The notes beneath the pieces were generated by a model. That model saw only the letters and a list, made by a program, of their open reading frames with translations. It was not told the DNA's origin and searched no databases. A stretch of DNA of 64,000 nucleotides from positions 124,001-188,000 of the forward strand of contig CALVEL010000004.1 in assembly GCA_944326565.1 (NCBI GenBank), given 5' to 3'. The stretch comes from Candidatus Gastranaerophilales bacterium. Lineage in GTDB: Bacteria; Cyanobacteriota; Vampirovibrionia; Gastranaerophilales; Gastranaerophilaceae. The position numbers and the translations under genes were made by a program. Below are positions 17,967 to 27,140 of the stretch, piece after piece (the first letter of the stretch is position 1; the number at the start of each line of letters is the position of its first letter).

Positions 17967-20252
17967 ATGAAAGTATTGGAAATTAAGAATAATTTAGTAA
18001 AAATATCAAACGATTCAAATGATAAACTTATACTTGCAGGATTTGTTGTAATTGAGGATGAAATATCACCTTACGTAGCGCAAATTGTAAGTTTAAAAGC
18101 TGACAACGGACAAAGTTATGCTATTGCAAAATTAATGTTTACTTTTGATAATGATGGAATTGTTAAAAATTATGATGGTTCAATACCATCGTTAAATGCT
18201 AATGTGTCAAAACTTTCTCCAGCGGAACTCCTTGATATTTTACCAATTGATACTCCTCTAAAATTAGGTAATCTGGCACAGCAGGATTTTTTATTAAATG
18301 TAGATGTTTCAATATTGGAAGGAAAGCTTTTAATATGTTCTGATAGCGCCAAAAATACAGCTGTAATTTTGAATAACTTTTCAAAACAGCTGGAAAACCG
18401 AGCAGAAAGCTCAGTTATTTTTGACATTGACGGTAAAGTAGAGACCTCAAAGAAACTTTTATTTGGTCGAGATTTCAAACTCCCTTTAAATTTTGAGACA
18501 ATAAATTTTATTTATGCAAATGATTTAAATGATATAGATCCTACAAGTAAAGCTGTAATACAGGATATATTTTTAGAAGTACAAGAATATACAAGGACTG
18601 TTCCTGATAAATATATTCCCTTTGATACATTTATAGATGTTGTCTCCCAACAGTATAGAGAGTCAAATATTCCTGAATTAGCTTTGTTAAAAAATAAATT
18701 GTTAAAATATAAAGAAGAAAATGTATTTGCTCAATCAAAATATGAAATTACAGGATTGAGTGAATACATTAAAGATAACTACTCTGTAGTGCTTGATATT
18801 TCAAATGTAGATTCAAATTTACAACGAGAGATTATTTCTTACGTCTATGCAGTATTAGAAGATATGAATGCTTATATAAGTGTTTTTGTAAAAGTTAATG
18901 ACGAGAATAGTGATAAAAAACTTTTGAAATTACTTTTTAGCGAAAATAAAATATATACTAATATAATTTGTAATCATAATTACAAATATGTATATGAACT
19001 TAAAGAAAAAGCAAATAATTTGATTCTATTTACGCCAGAGACAACTCAGCATGATTTTGCGTCATATAATACTTTTTTGAATAAATTAAATCATGATGAA
19101 TTCGTAGTATATGGTAAGTCAACACAAATGATTCCCTTGATTGTTGAATTATCACCTATTGAAATAGTGAATACTGATGAAGTGAATGTAACATCTCAAG
19201 AACTAGTTGATGAAAATCCTCATTCTGAAGAAAGTTTACAGGAAGAAACAGTTTCAGAAGAAGAAACTGAAGAGCAAGAAATCGAAAATAGTAATAATGT
19301 TCCTGATTTTACAGATAATGAGGATACCTATACGGATTTGTCTGATGATATAGAACGAAAACCTCAAGAAGAAGATTACACAATGTTGTCAGAAGAACCT
19401 CAAATGGATTTGCAGGAAGATGATGAAGACGATTTTGATGCAGAACTTGCAAAATCAAATGATGTCGGTATAAATGATATAGAACAAGATAAGGTATTAG
19501 ATTCTTATATAGATGAAACACAACATGTTGAAGATATAGATGATGCATCTGAATCTATCTCAGAAATGGACGAAGAAATAATAATGCCTAATGGACAGGT
19601 ATTTCAAGAGGAAGATATAGAAAACATTGAAAATCCACAAGCTGATAAAATAGAATTGCCTGATCCTCAAATTGATGAGCGAATTTCAGAGGATATTGAC
19701 TCAATAAATTCAGAAGAGCATATAATAGTTGAAGATTCAATAGAGCAGACTCCATATGAAAATGATATTAGACCAGAACATGCAAAATTGATACCTGATG
19801 ATGAAGATTTGAATGATGAGCTAATTGAAAAAGTTGCACGTGATGTAGATAAAAATTTCATTTATTCCAAAATTGAACAGGATAATCTTGAAGACGAAGA
19901 TAATGCGGATACCTTGACTGAGGATGATTTAAATTTTATTGATGATATCAACCATGGTGAAACTGAATTGCTGGAGCCTGTAGTGGATGCCCCAGAAAAT
20001 TTTGATGATGACCAAGCCGTTTCTATTGAAGAAGATGATGAGCAAACTCCTGTAGTTCCTGTATATCCTGCTGATACTCCAAATGCTTCTCAAAGTTTTG
20101 AACAGGGAGATCATGTCTCTCATCCAAAATATGGCGAAGGTGTAATAGAAAAAATGATAAGATACGGTAACAAGACACTTTGTTCAATAAATTTCGTTAA
20201 TGTCGGCAGAAGACTTTTAGACCCCGCAATTTCTGAAATTTCAAAACTGTAG
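17967..20252 (+). CDS. Large acidic protein with PcrA/UvrD-tail-like Tudor domain
   Basis: A 761-aa protein with no overall match I recognise. ATG 17967 is chosen over the TTG one codon earlier because GAGGG lies seven bases upstream. Residues 1-400 are mixed alpha/beta and look like a degenerate P-loop ATPase (GKLLICSDSAKNTAVILNNF where a Walker A would be, YSVVLDISNVDS as a possible second strand); that is weak inference. Residues 400-700 are extremely acidic and probably disordered. The last ~45 residues (GDHVSHPKYGEGVIEKM, LDPAISEISKL) resemble the Tudor-like tail of UvrD/PcrA helicases, which in known cases contacts RNA polymerase. It lies between yqeK and def. Confidence 0.6.
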   Translation: MKVLEIKNNLVKISNDSNDKLILAGFVVIEDEISPYVAQIVSLKADNGQSYAIAKLMFTFDNDGIVKNYDGSIPSLNANVSKLSPAELLDILPIDTPLKLGNLAQQDFLLNVDVSILEGKLLICSDSAKNTAVILNNFSKQLENRAESSVIFDIDGKVETSKKLLFGRDFKLPLNFETINFIYANDLNDIDPTSKAVIQDIFLEVQEYTRTVPDKYIPFDTFIDVVSQQYRESNIPELALLKNKLLKYKEENVFAQSKYEITGLSEYIKDNYSVVLDISNVDSNLQREIISYVYAVLEDMNAYISVFVKVNDENSDKKLLKLLFSENKIYTNIICNHNYKYVYELKEKANNLILFTPETTQHDFASYNTFLNKLNHDEFVVYGKSTQMIPLIVELSPIEIVNTDEVNVTSQELVDENPHSEESLQEETVSEEETEEQEIENSNNVPDFTDNEDTYTDLSDDIERKPQEEDYTMLSEEPQMDLQEDDEDDFDAELAKSNDVGINDIEQDKVLDSYIDETQHVEDIDDASESISEMDEEIIMPNGQVFQEEDIENIENPQADKIELPDPQIDERISEDIDSINSEEHIIVEDSIEQTPYENDIRPEHAKLIPDDEDLNDELIEKVARDVDKNFIYSKIEQDNLEDEDNADTLTEDDLNFIDDINHGETELLEPVVDAPENFDDDQAVSIEEDDEQTPVVPVYPADTPNASQSFEQGDHVSHPKYGEGVIEKMIRYGNKTLCSINFVNVGRRLLDPAISEISKL

Positions 20253-20254
20253 CC

Positions 20255-20283
20255 TTGCTAATCCGTATTATTTTGGCTATACT
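20255..20283 (+). promoter_or_regulatory. Sigma-70 promoter of def-fmt-aroH
   Basis: TTGCTA (20255-20260), 17 bp, TATACT (20278-20283). The predicted start near 20290 gives a short leader holding AAGGAG before the ATG at 20305. Confidence 0.7.
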
Positions 20284-20304
20284 TTTATCTAAGGAGTGTT
20301 AAAT

Positions 20305-20868
20305 ATGGCAGTAAAAAAAGTTTTAAAGTATGGCGAGAAAACATTGCGTGAAAAGTCTAAAGAAGTGCATAAAGTATCTCGCAAAATAACAGATTTGGTA
20401 CAGGATTTATTAGATACAATGTATGCTAAAAACGGTGTAGGGCTTGCAGCTCCGCAAATCGGTATAAATTTACGTGTATTTGTAATAGACGTATCTGCAA
20501 ATGATGAGCCTTTAAAACCGCTTGTATTTATTAATCCTAAAATAATAAAAAAATCAGGGGCAATAGTATGCGAAGAGGGGTGCCTAAGCTTTCCTGAAGC
20601 ATATACTAAAGTAAAAAGATATAAAAATGTAATGGTGAAAGCTCTTGACATTCATGGTAAATCTTTTGTAATGGAAGCTAAAGATGGCTCTCTTTTAGCG
20701 CGTGCAATTCAACATGAAAACGATCATTTGGATGGAATTCTTTTTATAGACCATTGTGCAAGCAGATTTGAAACAGAAGCAGCGCTCAAAAAATTTAATT
20801 TGCCACCATTAGAACTTGATAAAATTATAGAAGAGCCTGAATTGGAGAAAGAATTGAATGACAATTAG
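20305..20868 (+). CDS. def: Peptide deformylase
   Basis: A 187-aa metalloprotease that removes the formyl group from nascent proteins. All three family motifs are intact: GVGLAAPQIG, EEGCLSFPEA with the metal-binding Cys, and QHENDHLDG with the two His ligands and catalytic Glu. The start is ATG 20305 (MAVKKVLKYG); AAGGAG is eight bases before it, and an upstream in-frame GTG overlaps that site. The 3' end overlaps fmt by 11 nt, the standard def-fmt coupling. Confidence 0.96.
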   Translation: MAVKKVLKYGEKTLREKSKEVHKVSRKITDLVQDLLDTMYAKNGVGLAAPQIGINLRVFVIDVSANDEPLKPLVFINPKIIKKSGAIVCEEGCLSFPEAYTKVKRYKNVMVKALDIHGKSFVMEAKDGSLLARAIQHENDHLDGILFIDHCASRFETEAALKKFNLPPLELDKIIEEPELEKELNDN

Positions 20869-21778
20869 AATTGTATATTTTGCTACTCCTGCAATAGCAC
20901 TTAAATCACTTGAATATCTGTATAACTCAGATGATATTGAAGTATTAGCTGTAGTGACTCAGCCTGATAAACCTGCAGGCAGAGGTAAAAAACTTACTCC
21001 TTCCCCTATAAAAGTATTTGCTGAAAATCATAATATTCAAGTTTTCCAGCCAAAATCAATCCGCAAAGAATTTGAAATTCAATCAGAATTAAAAAAATTG
21101 CAACCGGATTTTTTTGTGACATTTGCTTTCGGTCAAATTCTTTCACAAGAAGTGCTTGATATTCCTAAATACCATACTATAAATCTTCATGCTTCATTAT
21201 TACCTAAATATAGAGGTGCAAACCCTATACAAAGAGCTATTATAAATGGGGATAAAGAAACCGGTATATGTACAATGATTACCGAACTTGGACTAGATTG
21301 CGGGGATGTTTGTTTGAAAAAAGTTATTCCTATTCCTGATAATATGAACTGTGAAGAACTTTTTGAACAAATTGGTGATCTGTCACCAGAGCTTTTGGAA
21401 AACACATTGAAAGGTATTGTAAATAATTCAATAACACCAACTCCTCAGTGCTCAGATGGTGTCTGTATGGCAAATAAACTTACAAAAGAAGAAGCTCATA
21501 TAGATTGGAATAATTCAGCAGAATGTATTCATAACCTTGTAAGAGGAATCTATAAATATCCTAGTGCTTATTTTGTACATGATGGTAAAATAATAAAAGT
21601 TTTAGAAACTCGTGTAATTCAAGAAGATGTACATTCTGTAGGAGAAATAGTTAAATCTTCAAAAGATGGAGTGCAGATTTCATGCGGCAAAGGTTGCTTG
21701 CTTTTGGTAAAAGTAAAACCAGAAGGTAAATCCGAAATGTCCGCACGTGACTGGTATAATGGATTAAAAAACAGGTAA
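20858..21778 (+). CDS. fmt: Methionyl-tRNA formyltransferase
   Basis: A 306-aa enzyme that formylates initiator Met-tRNA using 10-formyltetrahydrofolate. The N-terminal RIVYFATPAIALKSL and VVTQPDKPAGRGKKL are diagnostic, and the active-site region reads NLHASLLPKYRGANPIQRAI. The C-terminal tRNA-binding domain is present. The stop overlaps the next ATG as TAATG. Confidence 0.96.
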   Translation: MTIRIVYFATPAIALKSLEYLYNSDDIEVLAVVTQPDKPAGRGKKLTPSPIKVFAENHNIQVFQPKSIRKEFEIQSELKKLQPDFFVTFAFGQILSQEVLDIPKYHTINLHASLLPKYRGANPIQRAIINGDKETGICTMITELGLDCGDVCLKKVIPIPDNMNCEELFEQIGDLSPELLENTLKGIVNNSITPTPQCSDGVCMANKLTKEEAHIDWNNSAECIHNLVRGIYKYPSAYFVHDGKIIKVLETRVIQEDVHSVGEIVKSSKDGVQISCGKGCLLLVKVKPEGKSEMSARDWYNGLKNR

Positions 21779-22134
21779 TGAAAATGATAACTAAAGGTAT
21801 AAGAGGTGCAATTACAGTAAATAGTAATACGGAAAAAGATTTACGTGATGCGACAATAGAGTTGTTGCAAGAAATAATTAAAGCAAATTCAATTGATATA
21901 AAAAATATTTCGCATGTGATATTTACTACAACTCCTGATTTGAATGCTGCTTTTCCGGCTAAATTTGCAAGATTAGAACTGAATTTTACAGATATTGCAA
22001 TGATGTGTTTTAATGAAATTGATGTACCTAATGCTCTTTCAATGTGTCTAAGAGTACTAATTGTTCTTAACTGTGATAAAAGTTTTAAACCAAAGTTTGT
22101 TTATTTAAAAGGTGCCAGTAGTCTAAGAAAATAA
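21778..22134 (+). CDS. aroH: Monofunctional AroH-type chorismate mutase
   Basis: A 118-aa protein matching the trimeric AroH class that converts chorismate to prephenate. TKGIRGAITV holds the first active-site Arg, FNEIDVPNALSMCLRVLIVL the conserved Glu and second Arg (the Glu78/Arg90 region of the Bacillus enzyme). It is last in the def-fmt-aroH operon. A second in-frame ATG at 21784 could be used instead. Confidence 0.87.
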   Translation: MKMITKGIRGAITVNSNTEKDLRDATIELLQEIIKANSIDIKNISHVIFTTTPDLNAAFPAKFARLELNFTDIAMMCFNEIDVPNALSMCLRVLIVLNCDKSFKPKFVYLKGASSLRK

Positions 22135-22169
22135 ATATATATATAATTATTACAAAATGTAACAATAAC

Positions 22170-22196
22170 TAAAGAAAATCCCATAAACATCCGTAA
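22170..22196 (+). promoter_or_regulatory. Sigma-28 (FliA/SigD)-like promoter A
   Basis: TAAA (22170-22173, in TAAAG), 17 bp, CCGTAA (22191-22196). This resembles the flagellar-sigma consensus TAAA-N~16-CCGATAA. The predicted start leaves a leader of about 38 nt before the cassette gene at 22242. No sigma-70 promoter is seen here. Confidence 0.6.
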
Positions 22197-22241
22197 TAGA
22201 TATTGTAAAGCTATAAGCCTTATGAAAGGAACAGAAATACA

Positions 22242-22604
22242 ATGGGAATGGCGGCATCACAAGCACGATTATTGACGATAACTTCGCGATTGAATCATGT
22301 AGAGCTTGAAGCACAGAATGTATCAAACGCGAAGATACGTTTGTCAGATAAAACACAAGCAGCAAGTGATGAGTATATAGCAGCATTAAATAAGACAGAA
22401 TATTTGTATAATTATTATGATGGAAGTGGTGAAAAGATAAGCATGTCATTGACCGGCTCTGCATTGACGACCTATGGAGAATTAAAAAATCAGTATGGTC
22501 TAATAAATTCAGCAGGTCAGATTCTAGTAAGCGAGACAGATGCAAAGAATTATGAGACATCAAATACATTGGAAGAATTTTTGGAGAAATACGGTGTATT
22601 AGGT
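22242..22604 (+). repeat. 5' constant block of cassette pair (copy 1)
   Basis: The first ~363 nt match 26778-27140 with scattered, mostly synonymous differences (for example GTTTGTCAG versus GATTGTCCG). Direct orientation, 4,536 bp apart. Confidence 0.9.
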
Positions 22605-23864
22605 GACTTGGGAACCGGTGATAAAATAGAAGTAGCAAATCCAGAATATGATATAGCAATGGATGATTATAACAAAGAGTATGATGAATGGCTTACTAAA
22701 AAGCCAGATCCAAATGATGAAATATACATAATTCCTGGACAAGCTACCGGAAGTTCAATGTATGAAAAATTCCTTGATACAACTGGAATATGTTTTGAAT
22801 ATGCAGCCAAAAGCAAGCTTTCATGCTATATGCATGTTTTAGTTGATTTAATAGGCTCAGGAGAACATGAAACCAGTTCAGGTGAAAAATTTACAGTATA
22901 TTCAGATTGCGGATCATGGGATTGGAATAAAACAAGTCATACAAGAACCCAAGAAATGGATGAATTAACAGAAGAAATCCACAATGTATATTGTTCAGGT
23001 GATGTAATACCTGGTGGAAGCGAGACAGTAGAAACATCATATGGTACAGTAACAGTGGGCGGACCAGTTTCAGATACTAATATGACAGTTTACCAACGTG
23101 CAGTAGATTTATTATGGGAAGTTCATAATGAATACGATAGTGAGAATAACCCTTCAACAGGAGGTCCTGCAACTGAAGAAAGTTTACAGAAATTTTTCTA
23201 CTTTATAGAGCATGATTTAGCACAATTTAAAGAGCCTGAAGATGAATTTGACAAAGAAGCCTACAATGATGATTTGGCAGCATGGGAAGCCGCAGAGCCC
23301 GAAAAGCCAGATGTACCTCAATTTATCGAAAAAGAAGTAAGAAAGATAACAGATTTAGATAAAGCGCAATGGTATGTAAATTTGTGGCATAGAATGAACG
23401 GAACAAGTGATTATCGAGCAGGCGTAGGCGGCGATGAGAACTTTATAGCCGGGGATGGCTGGGCAAGCAAATCAACAACCGAGCAGAGTTATGCAGTATT
23501 AAAAGATGGCGAAATGAATAGTTCAGAATATTTAAAATTTGCAATAGAAAACGGTATAATAACATTAGAACAAGTCCAGTTTGTAAATCCATCAAAAAGC
23601 GAAGAAGGCATAGAGAATATAGAATGGACGTCAATAGTATTCGGCTCAGCGCAGGATATAACCGAGCAGAAAGACCAAGAAGCGATAACCAAAGCGGAAG
23701 TAAAATACGAGCAGGCTCAACGCGAAATCCAAGCAAAAGACAAAGAATATGAGACACAATTAAAGAAATTGGATACAGAACATAACGCATTACAGACAGA
23801 ATACGATAGTATAAAAAGTGTAATAGAAAAGAATGTAGAGCGAGGTTTCAAGGCCTTTTCTTAA
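22242..23864 (+). CDS. Cassette protein 1: constant ends, variable centre
   Basis: A 540-aa protein of a family I cannot name. Residues 1-121 (MGMAASQARLLTITSRLNHV...) are helical and identical to cassette protein 2 apart from K102N. Residues ~122-380 are unique, acidic, and contain a few Cys. Residues 406-540 again match cassette 2 almost perfectly and end in a coiled coil (VKYEQAQREIQ, EKNVERGFKAFS). Helical constant ends around a variable domain is the layout of flagellin- or hook-like self-assembling proteins, but sequence similarity to them is too weak to claim. No signal peptide. AAAGGA precedes the ATG by 11 nt. Promoter is sigma-28-like; a terminator follows. Confidence 0.75.
   Translation: MGMAASQARLLTITSRLNHVELEAQNVSNAKIRLSDKTQAASDEYIAALNKTEYLYNYYDGSGEKISMSLTGSALTTYGELKNQYGLINSAGQILVSETDAKNYETSNTLEEFLEKYGVLGDLGTGDKIEVANPEYDIAMDDYNKEYDEWLTKKPDPNDEIYIIPGQATGSSMYEKFLDTTGICFEYAAKSKLSCYMHVLVDLIGSGEHETSSGEKFTVYSDCGSWDWNKTSHTRTQEMDELTEEIHNVYCSGDVIPGGSETVETSYGTVTVGGPVSDTNMTVYQRAVDLLWEVHNEYDSENNPSTGGPATEESLQKFFYFIEHDLAQFKEPEDEFDKEAYNDDLAAWEAAEPEKPDVPQFIEKEVRKITDLDKAQWYVNLWHRMNGTSDYRAGVGGDENFIAGDGWASKSTTEQSYAVLKDGEMNSSEYLKFAIENGIITLEQVQFVNPSKSEEGIENIEWTSIVFGSAQDITEQKDQEAITKAEVKYEQAQREIQAKDKEYETQLKKLDTEHNALQTEYDSIKSVIEKNVERGFKAFS
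23457..23864 (+). repeat. 3' constant block of cassette pair (copy 1)
   Basis: 408 nt colinear with 28161-28568. From 23487 to 23860 (374 nt) I find no difference from 28191-28564, although the 5' block has diverged at synonymous sites. Confidence 0.9.
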
Positions 23865-23886
23865 ATAAGAAGAAGAGATAAATTAT

Positions 23887-23918
23887 AAAACTCCCGGCTT
23901 GTATAAGTCGGGAGTTTT
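23887..23918 (+). terminator. Terminator of cassette gene 1
   Basis: AAAACTCCCG (23887-23896) pairs with CGGGAGTTTT (23909-23918), extended inward by GCTT/AAGT with a GTAT loop. The downstream T-run is the stem's own TTTT. Confidence 0.75.
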
Positions 23919-23938
23919 GTATAAGTGCGATTTTGTTA

Positions 23939-24040
23939 CCTGCTGGTCTCGCAGGTGGGTGAGCGCCTTGACAAATCCGTTTCCCGCTGGCGATTTTTAA
24001 TCGGCGGGTATACTGCAATGTCATTGAGAGTCAACTCTCC
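23939..24040. repeat. Compact three-hairpin intergenic element
   Basis: A ~100-bp stretch noticeably richer in GC than its surroundings with three successive hairpins: CCTGC/GCAGG (23939-23955); CCCGC plus CGAT against ATCG plus GCGGG with a 3-nt bulge (23983-24008); GAGAG/CTCTC (24026-24039). The composition break suggests a mobile-type intergenic repeat or structured RNA. Only one copy is in this window, so the repeat label is inference. Confidence 0.4.
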
Positions 24041-24121
24041 CTTTTATAGTAAATGTAGGAACAAAATTGAACACTCATACATTATTTATATTATATCATA
24101 TTTTTTATTTAATTCAATATA

Positions 24122-26239
24122 CTACCAGCGCATAGCAAGAGTGTCTTTTACTTGTTTTTCAGCTGCATCACAATTTTTTAGAGCAGTTTCTGCTTTTGAA
24201 TAATCTTCAGTCGGGTTCCCTGCTATTTTGCACTCAGGTGATGGAATATATCTTGGTTTTTCAGGTTTTTGTGGCAATGTTTCTGAGATTTGTGCTGTGG
24301 TATTATTTTGTAAATTCCCAATATTTTTATTATTGTCTGCTTGTTGTGGGGTATTTGATTTTATTGCAGTTGATGCAACTTGATGTGACTGACTATTTGT
24401 ATAAGTATTTTGTTTGTTTATATTGTTTTGTTTTTGTATATATTGATTAATGAGATTAGTCTGAGATTGTGGAATTGTAGCTTTTGCATTGTTCTGAGCC
24501 TGAGCAGCTTTTAATAAGGCTTCTTGAAGGGCTTTTTGCTCCTCAATAGTCGGTGTTTGAGAGTTTTTCTCTTCTTTATCTTCATCGAGCACTGATTTTG
24601 TTGGTCTGCCAAATATAGCATGCGCACCTTTTGTTGTAAGTTTTGCTAAAAATGGCGAGATTATTGCTAGGGGTATAGCTATTCTTAACGGTACACCAGC
24701 TAAGTTACGGAAGAAGTTGCCTGATTTTCTGAATATATTCATATTCCATTTAGCGTTTGATCTTCTTGCTAAAATTGTTTCATTACCTATATTGATTAGC
24801 TTACCGATTTTTTTGAACAGTTTTGTAATAGGATTTTTAACATTAGCTTTGAGCATATTTTTCAATTTGAGCTTTTCTTGTTTATATAATGCTTTGTCAG
24901 CTAAGTTTCCATTTCTAACTTTATCATTAAACTCTTTTAACGCTTTTCTGTAATCATCAACTTGATCAGTTGTCATACCTGCATATTTTAAACCGCCTAC
25001 TTTATGCATTGCAACAATACCTAGAGGCATAGCCATAAAGTATGTAAAGTCGTTTACAAATCTTTCAATTAAAGTTTTTCCTTTTTCTCCTTTTGGTGCC
25101 TTGAAAGTATTTATTAACATATCAGCAAAAATTCCGGCCTGCATTGCAACGGCAATTTTACCTCCCGCAAATCTGTTTGTGCATCCTTCCATAAACCATG
25201 AAAGTGCTTTAGGTAAAGCACGACCAAGTGCTGTTGAATTACCTTTACCTAGTGCAGCTTTGTATTTATTTAAGTATTCTTTGAATGATATTTGTCTTCC
25301 AAATAAATGTGAGCTTATTTTACCAAGAGTTCCGCCTTTTCTCCATATTGAAACCTTTATATCGCCGTTTCTCGTTGCATTCTCTAATGCTTGCATTACT
25401 TTTTCTGGGTGTGCGGTGATATCTGATTTTACAAGGTTATATTCTGCTAAGTTTTTAAAGCCCATTTTTCTTATTTTTTTAGCGTGTGCAATTTTTTCAA
25501 GACCAGAAATACCTCTAGTTTTTGATACATGTTCTATAAAATCATTCTTATAGCCCAAAAGTTCCAGTTCTTTTTTCTGTAAGAGAAGAGCTTTTTCATT
25601 AAATGATTTTCCTTTAAGACTATTTCTGAATTTATCAATTTCACTTTGAGCTAGTCCGTATTGTTCAAGTTTTTGAGGATTTACATCTTTTCCTCTTAGC
25701 CAAGAAAATCTGTTTGAATTACTAGATATCGGTTTTAAATACTCATCAAATACCTGTTGCATATCCATAGCAAGGAAGCCATGTACACCTTTGCCTGGAG
25801 TCTTTGCAAACCCCCATTCCGGTTGTGTCGAGTGATTGGCAAGTGCGTATGCAATATCATTTTTTTCACTCATCCAATGCCCAATGTCTTTACCTTTTCC
25901 GAGTATTTTATTAAAAAATTTCCCAACAGCAGTATTATTCCAGCTGTTAGTTATTCTATCTCCAAAAGCTCCCAATTTGCCAAAGATACTTTTTTCATAG
26001 TCTGTTGCACATTTTTTGTTAAAAACATCCATACCTTGTGATATTCCATACCAAATAGCAGCACCAGTTCCTGCATATAAAAGAGGATTGGTTTCTTCCC
26101 CTGAGGATGCCTTTACACGGTTTGCAAGATATGAATTGTCAACATTTTCTTTTAGTTTCTCTCTGTCAATATTGACAGGCAATACTTGTCCTGCCTGCAT
26201 TGGAATATTATTATATTGTTGATTTAAGCTATTAACCAT
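24122..26239 (-). CDS. Large lineage-type protein of unknown function
   Basis: A 705-aa protein. ATG 26239 (MVNSLNQQYNNIPM) is chosen because TAGGAA is just upstream; another ATG lies 12 codons earlier. Residues 1-500 are basic and mostly helical with possible membrane-spanning or membrane-associated stretches (LLYAGTGAAIWYGISQG, FVNDFTYFMAMPLGIVAM, LRIAIPLAIISPFLAKL). The last ~150 residues are Gln/Asn-rich and disordered-looking (NNINKQNTYTNSQS), ending in KDTLAMRW. It resembles the unknowns at 30.9, 50.1 and 51.7 kb in style (basic helices, Gly/Ala membrane patches, N/Q tail) but not in alignable sequence. It lies between the two cassette genes, opposite strand. Confidence 0.65.
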   Translation of the reverse strand: MVNSLNQQYNNIPMQAGQVLPVNIDREKLKENVDNSYLANRVKASSGEETNPLLYAGTGAAIWYGISQGMDVFNKKCATDYEKSIFGKLGAFGDRITNSWNNTAVGKFFNKILGKGKDIGHWMSEKNDIAYALANHSTQPEWGFAKTPGKGVHGFLAMDMQQVFDEYLKPISSNSNRFSWLRGKDVNPQKLEQYGLAQSEIDKFRNSLKGKSFNEKALLLQKKELELLGYKNDFIEHVSKTRGISGLEKIAHAKKIRKMGFKNLAEYNLVKSDITAHPEKVMQALENATRNGDIKVSIWRKGGTLGKISSHLFGRQISFKEYLNKYKAALGKGNSTALGRALPKALSWFMEGCTNRFAGGKIAVAMQAGIFADMLINTFKAPKGEKGKTLIERFVNDFTYFMAMPLGIVAMHKVGGLKYAGMTTDQVDDYRKALKEFNDKVRNGNLADKALYKQEKLKLKNMLKANVKNPITKLFKKIGKLINIGNETILARRSNAKWNMNIFRKSGNFFRNLAGVPLRIAIPLAIISPFLAKLTTKGAHAIFGRPTKSVLDEDKEEKNSQTPTIEEQKALQEALLKAAQAQNNAKATIPQSQTNLINQYIQKQNNINKQNTYTNSQSHQVASTAIKSNTPQQADNNKNIGNLQNNTTAQISETLPQKPEKPRYIPSPECKIAGNPTEDYSKAETALKNCDAAEKQVKDTLAMRW

Positions 26240-26372
26240 TTTCCTACTATTTCCCCTATATTTTAATAAAAACATTTTTTATAGAATAATTGCTTTTTAC
26301 ACCACTTTAATAATGTTTTTGTAAAGTTATGTAACAACTTTTGAAAAAAGTGAAATATATAAATTGTTATAT

Positions 26373-26390
26373 ACTTTATATATACATAAG
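26373..26390 (+). promoter_or_regulatory. Shared 18-nt upstream word, copy 1
   Basis: ACTTTATATATACATAAG lies 28 nt before the 55-aa gene. The same 18 bases occur on the minus strand at 51529-51546 before another unknown gene, and the first 12 bases recur at 45312. It probably contains a -10 element. Confidence 0.5.
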
Positions 26391-26418
26391 AAGAAATTAA
26401 AAAGAGAGGCTTGAAAAT

Positions 26419-26586
26419 ATGGCAGTTGCAAATTTGAAAAAAATTGATGACAAATTGAAAGATATGTATCAAGACAAAATAACAGCAGTTGCGCCTTCTG
26501 CACCTTATGAAGATAGATCAGAAGTATTGCTTGCTCAAATGAATTTCATAGCGATTGCAAATAAAAGAGCTCTTAATTTAAAATAA
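26419..26586 (+). CDS. 55-aa protein of unknown function
   Basis: Starts MAVANLKKIDDKLKDMYQD and ends AIANKRALNLK. A GAGAGG ribosome site is upstream and a strong terminator follows, so I consider it expressed. It is a charged, helical protein with no signal peptide or cysteine. Not recognised. It sits in the island just before cassette gene 2. Confidence 0.65.
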   Translation: MAVANLKKIDDKLKDMYQDKITAVAPSAPYEDRSEVLLAQMNFIAIANKRALNLK

Positions 26587-26642
26587 AAAGTTTTTCACAT
26601 AAATATTTAACTCCAATTAATTTTTCCCCTACAAATTTTGTA

Positions 26643-26673
26643 CCTGATTTTTTCAAAAAATCAGGTTTTTTTT
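26643..26673 (+). terminator. Terminator of the 55-aa gene
   Basis: An 11-bp stem CCTGATTTTTT/AAAAAATCAGG with a single-C centre (effective loop within the A/T run), followed by eight Ts. Confidence 0.8.
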
Positions 26674-26706
26674 ATTTTATAAATTGTAAATTTTTGTAAA
26701 AATAGT

Positions 26707-26734
26707 TAAAGAAGCTTTATTAAAAATCCGATAA
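26707..26734 (+). promoter_or_regulatory. Sigma-28 (FliA/SigD)-like promoter B
   Basis: TAAA (26707-26710, in TAAAG), 17 bp, CCGATAA (26728-26734), an exact match to the -10 core of the flagellar-sigma consensus. The leader to the ATG at 26778 would be about 37 nt, as at site A. Confidence 0.68.
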
Positions 26735-26777
26735 CTAAATAGAAAAGGATAAATCTAACGAAAGGAATACCATAACA

Positions 26778-27140
26778 ATGGGAATGGCGGCATCACAAGC
26801 ACGATTATTGACAATAACCTCGCGATTGAATCATGTAGAGCTTGAAGCACAAAATGTATCAAACGCGAAGATACGATTGTCCGATAAAACCCAAGCAGCA
26901 AGTGATGAGTATATAGCAGCGTTAAATAAGACAGAATATTTGTATAATTATTATGACGGAAGCGGCGAAAAGATAAGCATGTCATTGACAGGATCTGCAT
27001 TGACGACCTATGGAGAATTAAAAAATCAGTATGGTCTAATAAATTCAGCAGGACAGATCTTAGTAAGTGAGACAGATGCCAATAATTATGAGACATCAAA
27101 TACACTAGAAGAATTTTTGGAAAAATACGGTGTATTAGGT
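26778..27140 (+). repeat. 5' constant block of cassette pair (copy 2)
   Basis: Counterpart of 22242-22604; protein identical over 121 residues except one. Confidence 0.9.

Noticed and set aside
22150-22659. Long minus-strand open frame opposite cassette gene 1 (and its twin at 26755-27237)
   Set aside because: His/Leu/Ser-biased composition typical of an antisense shadow; it mirrors the duplicated constant block.
23925-24203. Open frame across the three-hairpin element
   Set aside because: No ribosome site, overlaps the opposite gene's end, and the stretch is better explained as structured non-coding DNA.
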